Assembly (NCBI RefSeq): GCF_000243735.2
Contig: NZ_AHMP02000001.1
Location: forward strand, 211,001 to 275,000
Direction: 5' to 3'
From: Leptospira kmetyi serovar Malaysia str. Bejo-Iso9
Lineage (GTDB): Bacteria; Spirochaetota; Leptospiria; Leptospirales; Leptospiraceae
DNA: 64,000 nucleotides
Shown here piece by piece: positions 1-8,895 of the stretch. The translations under genes were made by a program, and so were the position numbers. The first letter of the stretch is position 1, and every line of letters begins with the position of its first letter. A model generated the notes under the pieces. The model saw nothing but the letters and a program-made list of their open reading frames with translations. It ran no database searches and was not told the origin of the DNA.

Positions 1-82
1 TAAAAAATCCGAATCTCTTCTTCAATAGTTCGCCGAGAACGCCCGTTTTAGATTCTTCTGATTGGATCGGATCTGTAGCCAC
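1..82 (-). CDS. possible N-terminal part of a leftward gene, cut by the window edge
   Basis: A leftward reading frame enters from the left edge and is open for 27 codons back to a GTG at 82-80. An AAGGA ribosome-binding-like motif lies about 8 bases upstream of that GTG. The peptide begins VATDPIQSEESKTG and has the amphipathic look of a real cytoplasmic N-terminus, but it is too short to assign to a family. A competing ATG at 116 is in another frame that closes after 22 codons. The divergent cyclase gene starts at 250, so the space between could hold two back-to-back promoters. I do not recognise the product. Confidence 0.3.
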   Translation of the reverse strand, partial: MATDPIQSEESKTGVLGELLKKRFGFF

Positions 83-249
83 CTGCGGTTCCTTTTTTTA
101 AGTCTGCTCCAGCCATTTTGGAAAATAACCGATGTGAGAGTCACGAAATTAAAATTCGAGTATAATGAATTTTCCGAGTTCGGTAAATCCGATTTTTAGA
201 AAATAATTTCTTTTCGAAAATCTTTGACAAATCCTTTGGAGGACTCAAC

Positions 250-1998
250 TTGTTCCGAATGCGAAATCCCGTTCGAATGAAATTTCCGCTTTTTATTTTC
301 GGAATATTCCTTTCCGTTCATTCGTTATTCGCTCTTGATCCCGCGGTGATCGTCAAACCCGAGTTCCCCGGTAAACAACCTCTTATCAAATCCGTTTATC
401 TGATACGGGATCCGGAATCCCGTTATCTTCCCGAGAATTTTTTCAACGATCTCGAAAACATTCCGGTTCGAGAGATTCAAAACTCCACCTTCGGTTTCGG
501 ATACGATCCGGTTCCGTATTGGCTGGTTTTCGACGTGGAAACTCCGGAGAAAGTAAATCAAGAATTCTCCCTCGCCTTACACTATCCTCATTTGGATCAG
601 GTCGATCTTTACTATCAAACCTCGGCGGGACTCAAGGGAGAATATAAAACCGGAGACTCGCTTCCGTTTCGTTCCAGACCGATCGAAAACAAATTGTTCG
701 TGTTTCCTCTGCCGATCTCTAACAAGGGTAAGGCGAGAATTTTGGTTCGGGTGTTTTCGGAAGGCGCTCTCAGTTTGTCCATGACCCTCTACGAGAACAA
801 GGAAAGAATCCGCGAAACGAAGGTGGAACTCGCCAAAGATTCGGCCTTTTTCGGCGCGTTAGCCGTAATGGCGCTCTTCAACCTGTTTCTTTACGTCGGA
901 ATCCGCGAACGATATTTACTATATTATTCTTTTTTAATTCTCGCTGTGCTTCTGCATCAGATGATCCTTCCGGGATACGCGTTCGAATGGTTTTTTCAAA
1001 ATCAGCCGATCTTTATCAATCAGCTTCATTTGGAAGCGATCGCCCTGATGATGATCTTTATGGCCTTGTTTCTCGCTTCGTATCTGGATACGAAAAAGAA
1101 TTATTCCCTTCTCAATCTGTTTTTAAAAGCGTCCCTTTGGGCCGGGGTCGCCTTGGGATTTTTGATTCCGATTCTTCCCGGACGTTATCTGATTCCGTTC
1201 ACTTCTTTGTTTCCTCTTTTGCAGATGACCGTGATCTTTTTGATTTCCTTTTTCAGGGCGATCAAAGGGGATCGTAAGGCGATCATCTTTTTAACGGCTT
1301 GGTTCTTCACTCTTTCGGGAGGAATCATCTTCGCACTGAGTCGATTCGGATTCTTTTTAAAGGACGCGCCCGCGATTCCGTTTTTACAAACGGGGATCAT
1401 TCTCAGCGTGTTGTTTTTATCTCTCGCGCTTTCGGAAAGGATACGAACGATTCGAAAGGAAAAAGAGGAAATCGAAGAATACGCTGGCAAACTCGAAGAA
1501 CTTTCGTATATGGATCCTCTCACTCGGATTTTCAATCGGAGATATTTCGACGAACAAATCCGGATGGCGTGGAGCCGTTCTTCGAGACACCATTCTCCCC
1601 TTTCCCTTCTGATGATCGACGTGGATTTTTTCAAACAGTTCAACGATACGTACGGTCACGTGGAAGGAGATCGCGCCTTGATCCGGGTAGCAAGGGAGAT
1701 CCGCGCGAGTCTGAGAAGATCGCATGATATGGTCACTCGATACGGCGGGGAAGAATTCGCGGTGATCCTTCCCGACACTCCGATCGACGGGGCGGTCGTT
1801 GTCGCATTAAATATTCTCGAGAAAATCGAAGCGATGGAACTCACGCATATCAAAAGTCCGTTCGCGAAGATTACGGTTTCGATCGGGATCGCGTGCACCG
1901 TGGAATCGGACGCGGCTTCGGTTCAGGATTTGATTTCCATCTCGGATCGCAATCTATACGAGGCGAAATCCTCGGGAAGGAACCGAATCCAACACTAA
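250..1998 (+). CDS. membrane diguanylate cyclase with 7TMR-DISM-like sensor and GGDEF domain
   Basis: Makes cyclic di-GMP from two GTP at the inner membrane. The 582-residue protein has a signal peptide, an extracytoplasmic sensory region of about 180 residues resembling 7TMR-DISM extracellular domain 2, about seven membrane helices (roughly 195-400), a short coiled coil and a C-terminal GGDEF domain (about 420-580). The signature is intact (RYGGEEF) and an RxxD inhibitory site (RSHD) lies five residues before it, so product feedback is expected. The TTG start is chosen because a GGAGGA motif sits 6-7 bases upstream; the next ATG has no such motif. The acyl-CoA synthetase gene follows after 108 bases. 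Confidence 0.94.
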   Translation: MFRMRNPVRMKFPLFIFGIFLSVHSLFALDPAVIVKPEFPGKQPLIKSVYLIRDPESRYLPENFFNDLENIPVREIQNSTFGFGYDPVPYWLVFDVETPEKVNQEFSLALHYPHLDQVDLYYQTSAGLKGEYKTGDSLPFRSRPIENKLFVFPLPISNKGKARILVRVFSEGALSLSMTLYENKERIRETKVELAKDSAFFGALAVMALFNLFLYVGIRERYLLYYSFLILAVLLHQMILPGYAFEWFFQNQPIFINQLHLEAIALMMIFMALFLASYLDTKKNYSLLNLFLKASLWAGVALGFLIPILPGRYLIPFTSLFPLLQMTVIFLISFFRAIKGDRKAIIFLTAWFFTLSGGIIFALSRFGFFLKDAPAIPFLQTGIILSVLFLSLALSERIRTIRKEKEEIEEYAGKLEELSYMDPLTRIFNRRYFDEQIRMAWSRSSRHHSPLSLLMIDVDFFKQFNDTYGHVEGDRALIRVAREIRASLRRSHDMVTRYGGEEFAVILPDTPIDGAVVVALNILEKIEAMELTHIKSPFAKITVSIGIACTVESDAASVQDLISISDRNLYEAKSSGRNRIQH

Positions 1999-2106
1999 AG
2001 ACTCGGCGTTTTCATTCTTGCAACGATTGCGGCTTGATTCGGAATTTCTAAAGAATCAAAAATTTTCTCGACTGAATGAAAGGTTTTCTTAGAATCCTTC
2101 CCTGCT

Positions 2107-4044
2107 ATGAAAACCAATCCCATTCCGAAAATCCAATCCAAAACCCTATACCATGTTATGAAAGCTTCTGCGGAAACGTTCGCGGATCATACGGCGCAAT
2201 ATTACAAACCGGACGGTAAGAATTATCAGGCGAATAGTTTCAAAAACCTTTATGAAACGGTTCAACAAATCGGCTCGGGTCTTATCTCTTTAGGGCTGGA
2301 ACCCGGAACTCCGATCGGTCTGATCGCGGACTCGGGCGCGCGTTGGCTTTGGTGTAGTATGGGAATTACGAACATCGGATGTGTGGACGTTCCGAGAGGA
2401 ACCGATTCCACGGGAGAAGATCTTCGTTATATTCTCAACCACGCGGAATGTTCGATCGCGTTTTTGGAAAACGAAGTCGCATTAAAAAAGGTGCTCGCGC
2501 AGAAATCGGAATTTCCGCATCTCAAAAAGATCGTTCTGTTCGATCAGAAGGGAACTCTCGAAAACACGGAACCCTTCGAAATCATTTTGTTAAACGACTT
2601 GATTCAGAAAGGAAAGGCTTGGATCCAAAGCAAGGGAAAGGACGAGTTTCACAAAAGAGGTTCCGCGATCCGCGAAGAGGATCTCGCGACCATCGTGTAC
2701 ACTTCGGGAACAACCGGAAAACCGAAAGGCGTGATGTTGTCCCATAGAAACATCGTGTTCAACGTCGACAGCGCGTTGTTAGGCGACGACCTCAACGTAT
2801 ATCCGACCGATCGAAGTATGGCGTATCTTCCCCCTTGGCATATCGCGGAACGATTGGTCGAAACCATCTGCGTGCGCGCCGGAGGAGCCGAGGCTTTCAC
2901 TTCCATCTCCACGCTCAGTCAGGATCTGTCGGATATTAAACCGACATTGCTTCTTTCGGTTCCGAGGGTTTGGGAAAGTCTTTACAACAAAATCCACGAT
3001 AAGGTCAGAGGAGCTTCCCCCGTTCAACAGGCTTTGTTCGGAGCGTTTAAGGAAATCGCGATCACGTATTACAAACATATCTCGCGCTTGCAAGGTTTGG
3101 AATATTCGTTAACGGAAGAATCCACGTTCGCTTCTCTTTGGCAGAAATTCATCTCGCTTTGGATCGTGATTCTTCTTTGGATTCCGAATCAGATCGCACA
3201 ACTCGCGTTCAACAAAATCAAACAAGGATTAGGCGGAGAATTGAGATTCGCACTTTCCGGCGCGGGCGCATTGCCTCAATACATCGATACGTTCTTTAAC
3301 GCGATCGGAATTCCGATTCTCGAAGGATACGGAATGACCGAGTTGTCCGGTATTTCCACCCGAAGAATTTTAGGCGAGATCACGGTGGGAACGCTCGGAC
3401 GTTGTATCCCCGGAGTTCAGATCAAACTCATGGACGAAAAAGGAAAAGAGATCACCAAACCCGGAGTCAAGGGAATCGCTTGGCATAAGGGCGATCACGT
3501 CATGAAAGGTTATTACAAGGAACCGGAAAAGACGAAGGAGATTTTGAGTTCGGACGGATGGTTGAACTCGGGAGATCTTTTGACTTGGACGACTTCCGGA
3601 GAATTGAAGTATTCCGGAAGAGCCAAGGATACAATCGTTCTTTTAGGCGGGGAGAATTTGGAGCCCGAGCCGATCGAATTCGCTCTTGTTCGAAGCCAAT
3701 TCATCCATCAGGCTATGGTGGTGGGACACGATCAGAAAACTCTCGGAGCGTTGATCGTGCCGAACGAGGAAGCTTTGGAAAAATATCTGAAGGAACTCCG
3801 CTCCAAAATGTTAAGCGAAGTCCGAAATTTGAACGGAGACGCGGACGTGATCGCACTTTTCAAAAACGAGATCAAGAACCTAGTCTCGAGCGAAAACGGT
3901 TTTAAAAATTTCGAAAAGGTTTCCAACTTCCGGATTCTCGATAAAAAATTCGAACCCGGAGAGGAACTGACACAAACCATGAAAATCAAACGGAACGTGG
4001 TGGCGGATAAGTATAAAAACGAGATCGAAGAGATGTATCGTTGA
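2107..4044 (+). CDS. long-chain fatty acid CoA ligase (AMP-binding family)
   Basis: Activates long-chain fatty acids to acyl-CoA through an acyl-adenylate, feeding beta-oxidation, which is the main carbon route in Leptospira. The 645-residue length fits the bacterial FadD15/AAE15-like group. The P-loop motif YTSGTTGKPKGVMLSH is around 200, the GYGMTELSG adenylate motif around 410, and LNSGDLLTW with the following RxKD-like segment is near 485-505. A hydrophobic stretch near 340-360 could associate with the membrane. ATG start with weak upstream purines. A strong terminator closes the unit just downstream. Confidence 0.96.
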   Translation: MKTNPIPKIQSKTLYHVMKASAETFADHTAQYYKPDGKNYQANSFKNLYETVQQIGSGLISLGLEPGTPIGLIADSGARWLWCSMGITNIGCVDVPRGTDSTGEDLRYILNHAECSIAFLENEVALKKVLAQKSEFPHLKKIVLFDQKGTLENTEPFEIILLNDLIQKGKAWIQSKGKDEFHKRGSAIREEDLATIVYTSGTTGKPKGVMLSHRNIVFNVDSALLGDDLNVYPTDRSMAYLPPWHIAERLVETICVRAGGAEAFTSISTLSQDLSDIKPTLLLSVPRVWESLYNKIHDKVRGASPVQQALFGAFKEIAITYYKHISRLQGLEYSLTEESTFASLWQKFISLWIVILLWIPNQIAQLAFNKIKQGLGGELRFALSGAGALPQYIDTFFNAIGIPILEGYGMTELSGISTRRILGEITVGTLGRCIPGVQIKLMDEKGKEITKPGVKGIAWHKGDHVMKGYYKEPEKTKEILSSDGWLNSGDLLTWTTSGELKYSGRAKDTIVLLGGENLEPEPIEFALVRSQFIHQAMVVGHDQKTLGALIVPNEEALEKYLKELRSKMLSEVRNLNGDADVIALFKNEIKNLVSSENGFKNFEKVSNFRILDKKFEPGEELTQTMKIKRNVVADKYKNEIEEMYR

Positions 4045-4091
4045 ACTTTCACTCGTCTTTTTAAAAAAAGAGCGAAGTGTTTCGAAAGGAT

Positions 4092-4128
4092 AGCCCGTTG
4101 GAAACCTTGGTTTTCATCGGGCTTTTTT
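4092..4128 (+). terminator. rho-independent terminator after the acyl-CoA ligase gene
   Basis: AGCCCG (4092-4097) pairs with CGGGCT (4118-4123), with extra inner pairing GAAA/TTTC, followed by a run of T. It lies 48 bases after the stop codon and fits a simple intrinsic terminator for the rightward transcript. Confidence 0.75.
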
Positions 4129-4218
4129 AATACGAAGCGCTCGTAAAATTCTTTCCTAAGTGTAACCCTTTTCGAGAAAGACTCGAAGAACTCCGAAGAA
4201 TCCTAAGGAGAAATATTC

Positions 4219-4632
4219 TTGTTCCAATCCGAGTCCTTTCCCAAAAAATTCTTACTTTATATTCCACGCGCCGCGGTCGCATTCATATTTTTACAAACCC
4301 TATTCTACAAATTCACGGGCGCGCCCGAATCGGTTTTGATCTTCACGAAACTCGGTATGGAGCCTTGGGGAAGAATCGGCACGGGCGTTTTAGAACTGAT
4401 CGCGGCGGTTCTTTTATTCGTGCCGGGATTCAACTGGTTCGGTTCCCTGCTCGGACTCGGGTTGATGTCGGGTGCGATTCTTTCCCATCTATTCGTGATC
4501 GGGATCGAACAGGAAAACGACGGAGGCCTTTTATTCTTCTTGGCTCTTGCAAGCGCCGCGATTTGCGCCCTTCTCCTTTGGACGGAAAGAGAGACCCTAA
4601 CATCCGTTCTGCGGAAACGATTTCAAAAATAG
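4219..4632 (+). CDS. DoxX-family small integral membrane protein
   Basis: A 137-residue protein with four predicted membrane helices and the DoxX layout: an N-terminal helix ending FLQTLFYKFTG, a short loop with FTKLGMEPWGRIGTG, then three helices. DoxX relatives are linked to redox or thiol stress in other bacteria, but no catalytic residues are known, so the role here is open. A TTG start is supported by AAGGAG 8 bases upstream. It is separated from the preceding gene by a terminator and from the next small gene by about 50 bases. Confidence 0.85.
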   Translation: MFQSESFPKKFLLYIPRAAVAFIFLQTLFYKFTGAPESVLIFTKLGMEPWGRIGTGVLELIAAVLLFVPGFNWFGSLLGLGLMSGAILSHLFVIGIEQENDGGLLFFLALASAAICALLLWTERETLTSVLRKRFQK

Positions 4633-4684
4633 CTTTCCGAAATTCTCAAACCGGTTAAACTCTCGCAAAAGCACGGAGGTTTTT

Positions 4685-4924
4685 ATGGGAGAAGAACAGG
4701 CGAAGATTCACGCGTTGAATAAGATCGTCTCCATCATCGACGAAAAGGCTTCGATTTACAGAAACGAAAGAAAGTCGATGCCTTCCGCGAGAGCGATCGC
4801 CGAAAAAAAACTGATCCTCGATCTGATCGACGACGGAATGAAACTCGCAAAAACGATCCAACCCAAACCCGCCGATTTGATTCGGGATTTGGAAACCCTG
4901 AACAAACAGTTTATGAATCTCTAA
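4685..4924 (+). CDS. small conserved-looking cytoplasmic protein of unknown function
   Basis: A 79-residue, lysine- and glutamate-rich, all-helical protein with no signal peptide or membrane segment. The start is well supported by GGAGGT four to five bases before the ATG. Composition and heptad-like spacing (EKKLILDLIDDGMKL) suggest a short coiled coil. Its stop codon overlaps the stop of the convergent DUF6817 gene by four bases. I do not recognise a family. Confidence 0.7.
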   Translation: MGEEQAKIHALNKIVSIIDEKASIYRNERKSMPSARAIAEKKLILDLIDDGMKLAKTIQPKPADLIRDLETLNKQFMNL

Positions 4925-5469
4925 TATTCCAAAAAAACGGATTTGCACAGATTCGAGGCGTTTTTTGAAAGATAAGGATCCATTCTTTCGAACAAATCCT
5001 TGAGTTCCGATCCGTATTCTTTCAGAAACACATCGTCTGTAGTTGCGAGTTGAAGTTCGTTGGCCGCCGTTAATTCGCAGAGTTCGTTTAACATTCTTCC
5101 TTCTAAAACCCGGACTTCGTCCGTAATCCGATTCTTATGTAGAATCGGTTTTCCGTTTCCGAATTGAGCGTAAAGATGATTCCGATCGCAGGTTCCATAA
5201 AGATAGACTAACGTTTCCGCTTTGCTTCCGATCAAGTTCTCCACTTCTTTACGAGCGGTCGTTTCCAAAAGAGAATCCTGAAAGGCAAACGTTCCATAAA
5301 CAGCGTGATAGAGACCGGCATTGCATAGATCGATTGAGGAACCCCACTCCTCCAAGATGTAAAAGGTCCCGATCAGATGGGTCAGAAGATCACCGTGTAG
5401 ATGTTCTTTCCCCTGAGCGTGTAAACTTTTGAGTTGATCCAGAAGGATCGGATCCGGTTCCATTCTCAT
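4921..5469 (-). CDS. DUF6817-like (HD-like) protein
   Basis: A 182-residue soluble protein. The N-terminal part carries HGDLLTHLIGTFYILEEWG and NAGLYHAVYGTFAF, conserved histidine/aspartate positions that I associate with the DUF6817 family, which looks like a distant HD-type hydrolase fold. The substrate is unknown. The C-terminal half is helical and acidic. The gene is convergent with the small gene on its left and starts only 7 bases after the stop of the transporter gene upstream, so the two are probably cotranscribed. Confidence 0.65.
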   Translation of the reverse strand: MRMEPDPILLDQLKSLHAQGKEHLHGDLLTHLIGTFYILEEWGSSIDLCNAGLYHAVYGTFAFQDSLLETTARKEVENLIGSKAETLVYLYGTCDRNHLYAQFGNGKPILHKNRITDEVRVLEGRMLNELCELTAANELQLATTDDVFLKEYGSELKDLFERMDPYLSKNASNLCKSVFLEY

Positions 5470-5476
5470 TCAAAAA

Positions 5477-5929
5477 TCATTTCGAAACGTTTTGTCCGAG
5501 GTTAAAAAGAAGAATCGCCGCGAACGCGGCCAGGATCGAAAAATAATGATACAGGTTTAAACGTTCCGAAAAGAGAAACGCGCCCACGAAGATCGAAGTC
5601 GTCAAGATCGACAAAACGGCGTATAAAATATAATACGAAGTTCCGTATCTGCTATAAAGAAGATAAAATCCCAAGAACGTAAAGTAAAGCCCCGCTCCGC
5701 TCAACCAAAAATAAATCCGATTCTGAGAAAGATAATTCTTCCAATCCCCGGGTTTGTAAAAGAACAGGGATACGATCAAAAGAAAAATACAAACGATCAA
5801 CGTGGGAATCAAAAACAGAAACGGCCCCGCAGTCGGCGCGGATTTTTTCTGACCATACGCGTAGAATGCGTTTCCGATCGCGGCGATCAAGGCGAAAAGA
5901 AACGGAAGAACCGCGGAACTCAATTTCAT
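5477..5929 (-). CDS. small EamA/DMT-like membrane transporter (half-size)
   Basis: A 150-residue protein with about five hydrophobic helices, small glycine and tyrosine-rich turns (YLLYSRYGTSYYILYAV) and a C-terminal LFNLGQNVSK tail. This matches the half-size members of the drug/metabolite transporter superfamily (EamA or SMR-like), which work as dimers. Substrate cannot be predicted. It lies between the FAD oxidoreductase gene (43 bases upstream) and the DUF6817 gene (7 bases downstream), in a leftward run that looks like one operon. Confidence 0.78.
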   Translation of the reverse strand: MKLSSAVLPFLFALIAAIGNAFYAYGQKKSAPTAGPFLFLIPTLIVCIFLLIVSLFFYKPGDWKNYLSQNRIYFWLSGAGLYFTFLGFYLLYSRYGTSYYILYAVLSILTTSIFVGAFLFSERLNLYHYFSILAAFAAILLFNLGQNVSK

Positions 5930-5971
5930 ATTAGAATCTCCTCATATACCCCGAAGGTCAGAAACGTTTCG

Positions 5972-7531
5972 TCAACTCGCCTTCGCGGAAGCGCAGGCCG
6001 TCGCAGATCGGATTCCATCCATGGCGGCGGAAACGATTCCTCCCGCGTAACCCGCGCCTTCTCCGCAGGGATACAAACCTTGAATCCGAATATGTTGTAA
6101 GGTTTCTCCGTCCCGCGGAATACAAACCGGAGAAGAGGTTCTTGTTTCGGGAGCGTGAACGATCGCTTCGTTCGTAAGATAACCTTTCATAGAACGATCG
6201 AATTCCCGAAAACCTTTCCGTAAAGATTGATAAACGAAGTCCGGAAGAACCTCTTTCAACTCGACAGAAGTGATTCCGGGCGTATAAGAAGTTCTCGGAA
6301 GATCGGAAGAGATTCTTCCTTCCACAAAGTCCGTAAGTTTTTGAGCGGGGGCTTTTTGAGTACGACCCCCGGCGATCCAAGCCTTATGTTCGATGGCCTT
6401 TTGAAATTCCATCGCGGCCAAGGGACCGTGTTTTGCGAACGGTTGAAAGTCCTCCATTCTCAACTCGACTACGATCCCCGAGTTCGCGGAAGGCCGCGCC
6501 CGTTTAGAAGAAGACCAACCGTTCGTAACGATCTCTTCCGGTTTCGTCGCACAAGGAGCGACAACTCCTCCGGGACACATACAAAAAGAATAAACCCCTC
6601 TCCCCTCGACCTGTTTCACCACGCTGTAAGGAGAAGGAGGAAGATAAGGATCGCGCACGTCGCAACGATATTGAATCGAATCGATCAAGGACTGTTTGTG
6701 TTCCACTCGAACGCCGACCGCGATCGGTTTGAGTTCGAGTTCGATTCCTTTCCGATACAACAACTCGAAGATATCTCTCGCGGAATGACCGGTCGCAAGG
6801 ATTACGTTTTTTGAATGGAACTTGTCCCCATCCTTCGTAACCACACCTTGCATCTGATTTCCGTTTAATAAAAAGTCGGTCACTCTTTTTTCGAAATGAA
6901 CTTCACCGCCCATCTCCACGATTTTTTCGCGGATTCGTCTTACGATCTTAGGAAGTTTATTGGTGCCGATATGAGGATGCGCTTCGACGAGAATATCCTT
7001 GTCCGCTCCGAATCCGACGAGCCACTCGAGAATCTGCCGAACGTTTCCTCTCTTTTTGGATCTTGTGTAAAGTTTACCGTCCGAGTAGGTTCCCGCTCCG
7101 CCTTCTCCGAAACAATAATTGGAATCCTCGTTTACGTTGTGATGAATATTCACTTCTCGTAAATCGAAAGGTCGTTTGGAGACGTCTTTTCCTCTTTCCA
7201 AAAGAACCGGTTTTAAACCGGAAAGAATCAATTGAAGACAAGCGAAAAGCCCCGCTGGTCCGGCGCCGATCACGATCACCTCTTCCGCGTTCGAAACATT
7301 CGGAAAGTCCGGAAGAAGAATCGGCTTCTCTACGAAGTCCTCTCGGATAAAAACCAAAACCTTAAGATTGTAATAAACCGTTCTTTGTCTCGCATCGATG
7401 GAACGTCCGAGAACTTCGATGTGACGAATCTCACTCGAATCGATTTTTATCTTTTTCGAAACGTAGTTCTTAAGCGCCTCGTCTTGTCCCGCAACTTCCG
7501 GGACAACGCGAAGCTGAAGTTCCTGGATCAT
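5972..7531 (-). CDS. FAD-dependent oxidoreductase (COG2509-type)
   Basis: A 519-residue flavoprotein. After an N-terminal domain of about 80 residues it shows the dinucleotide-binding motif VIGAGPAGLFACL near 90, then LERGKDVSKRPFD, a conserved YCFGEGGAGTYSDGKLYTR block, an ATGHSARD motif typical of FAD-binding folds, a CMCPGGVVAP motif and a C-terminal YPCGEGAGYAGGI segment that closes the FAD site. These mark the uncharacterised COG2509 family. The electron donor and substrate are unknown; the family is widespread and cytosolic. It sits 46 bases after the MFS gene and may be cotranscribed. Confidence 0.93.
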   Translation of the reverse strand: MIQELQLRVVPEVAGQDEALKNYVSKKIKIDSSEIRHIEVLGRSIDARQRTVYYNLKVLVFIREDFVEKPILLPDFPNVSNAEEVIVIGAGPAGLFACLQLILSGLKPVLLERGKDVSKRPFDLREVNIHHNVNEDSNYCFGEGGAGTYSDGKLYTRSKKRGNVRQILEWLVGFGADKDILVEAHPHIGTNKLPKIVRRIREKIVEMGGEVHFEKRVTDFLLNGNQMQGVVTKDGDKFHSKNVILATGHSARDIFELLYRKGIELELKPIAVGVRVEHKQSLIDSIQYRCDVRDPYLPPSPYSVVKQVEGRGVYSFCMCPGGVVAPCATKPEEIVTNGWSSSKRARPSANSGIVVELRMEDFQPFAKHGPLAAMEFQKAIEHKAWIAGGRTQKAPAQKLTDFVEGRISSDLPRTSYTPGITSVELKEVLPDFVYQSLRKGFREFDRSMKGYLTNEAIVHAPETRTSSPVCIPRDGETLQHIRIQGLYPCGEGAGYAGGIVSAAMDGIRSATACASAKAS

Positions 7532-7577
7532 AATATACTTGTTTTCGATCCGACGACTTCAGAACAATCTCAATTTC

Positions 7578-8759
7578 TCAAGGTTCGGGCAACTTAGGCA
7601 GGAAAAGTAAAATCAAACAAGCCGCCAAATGCAAACAACCCGCAAATAAACTCAAAGCGAAAAGGCCGTAGTTCAAAAACGGAGCGATGAGCGCGGTTCC
7701 GCCCGAAGTGACCGTAATGATCGAAAGAAGAATCAGGGAAGAAGCCCGGTTGTCGTCTCCGTTCGCGGAGATGATTCCTCTTAAAAATCCGGTCGGTCCG
7801 CGAAGTCCCAAGCCGACGTTCATCAAAGGAAAAATCATAAGAACAACATTCGGATCGTTGTTTCCAAAAATTGAATATACTACCAAAAGAATCGAAGAGA
7901 TCAAAGAACAAAAGGTTCCGATCGTAATCAAACTTTCCGGTTTGAGTTTTCGACTCAGAACGGAAGGAGATAAAACCGCGCCCGCGATAAAAAACGCGAC
8001 TCCGATCGTTTGCATCTGCGCGAACTTGGAGATATCCGAGTGCATCGTTTTCACGATCACAACCGGAGCGCCGAAAACGAAAACCAACAAACCGCCTAAG
8101 TTCAAGGCTTGGCTGAGAGAATATCTTTGAAAGACGGGGGATTTTAGTAAGGAAAGATAAGATCCTCGTTTTCCGTTCGATGGAACGCCGACGCTGTCGA
8201 TGCGAATGAACAAAAAAACAAGCGCAAGAAGAATGGAAAGAGATGCGGTGAGAAAAAAAGAATACTTCCAAGTCCCGAAAGTCAAAAGCCAAACTCCTAA
8301 AATCGGAGCCAGCGCGGGAACCAAAGATTCCACGCTTCCCAACATTCCAAGAGCCTTGGTCGCTCCCTTTTCGTCGTAAAGATTTTTTGCGATCCCCGGA
8401 GCCAGAACGGCGGGTGCGGAAGAGAAAAGCCCTTGAAAGAATCTGCAAAGAATCAGAACGTCCAGATTCTCCGCAAAGGAACAAACAAAGGAAGCAATGG
8501 CGTATAACGTAAGCGAGAAAAAAAGAAGAGAAGAAGTTCCGATCTTGGACGAAACGTTTCCGAAAAGAATCATCCCGAAAGCGGTTCCCGCGATAAAGGA
8601 CGCGATCACAAACTGGGAACGCGTCTGATCGCCGCCCAAAATTTCGGGTAAGGAAGGAATGCTCGGAAGAACCAAGTCGATCCCGGAAAGTCCCAAAACG
8701 GAACCGAGTCCGAGGAGCATACAAATCAAAAATGCGTTTTTATTTTTTACGGCGTTCAT
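7578..8759 (-). CDS. major facilitator superfamily exporter, Bcr/CflA-like
   Basis: A 393-residue protein with about twelve membrane helices. The family motif in the loop between helices 2 and 3 reads GNVSSKIGTSSLLF, and helix 4-5 carries CRFFQGLFSSAPAVLAPG, typical of 12-TMS drug:H+ antiporters of the Bcr/CflA group. It probably exports small hydrophobic compounds using the proton gradient; the substrate is not predictable. The start is followed upstream by a 136-base gap that holds a hairpin ending the neighbouring gene. Confidence 0.92.
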   Translation of the reverse strand: MNAVKNKNAFLICMLLGLGSVLGLSGIDLVLPSIPSLPEILGGDQTRSQFVIASFIAGTAFGMILFGNVSSKIGTSSLLFFSLTLYAIASFVCSFAENLDVLILCRFFQGLFSSAPAVLAPGIAKNLYDEKGATKALGMLGSVESLVPALAPILGVWLLTFGTWKYSFFLTASLSILLALVFLFIRIDSVGVPSNGKRGSYLSLLKSPVFQRYSLSQALNLGGLLVFVFGAPVVIVKTMHSDISKFAQMQTIGVAFFIAGAVLSPSVLSRKLKPESLITIGTFCSLISSILLVVYSIFGNNDPNVVLMIFPLMNVGLGLRGPTGFLRGIISANGDDNRASSLILLSIITVTSGGTALIAPFLNYGLFALSLFAGCLHLAACLILLFLPKLPEP

Positions 8760-8840
8760 TCCGACAATTATCCTTCTCCGATGAATTCAAACCAAAGATT
8801 GAAATCTTATCGGAGAAAGCAAGAACTTAGAATGAATTAG

Positions 8841-8892
8841 CCTTCTTTGTTTTTAATCGTCTTATAAAAACGAATCGATTCGAAAAAGAAGG
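8841..8892 (-). terminator. long hairpin downstream of the nuclease-like gene
   Basis: CCTTCTTT and the following T/A-rich arm at 8841-8859 pair with the arm at 8876-8892 that ends AAAGAAGG, with a loop of about 16 bases. It lies 3 bases beyond the stop of the leftward gene at 8896. There is no clear oligo-T tail, so its efficiency is uncertain. Confidence 0.4.
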
Positions 8893-8895
8893 GGT

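Noticed and set aside
1..116. Frameshifted start from the ATG at 116 through the A run into the GTG frame
   Set aside because: The shift needed is +1 and the A run would favour -1; the GTG has its own ribosome site, so no programmed frameshift is needed.
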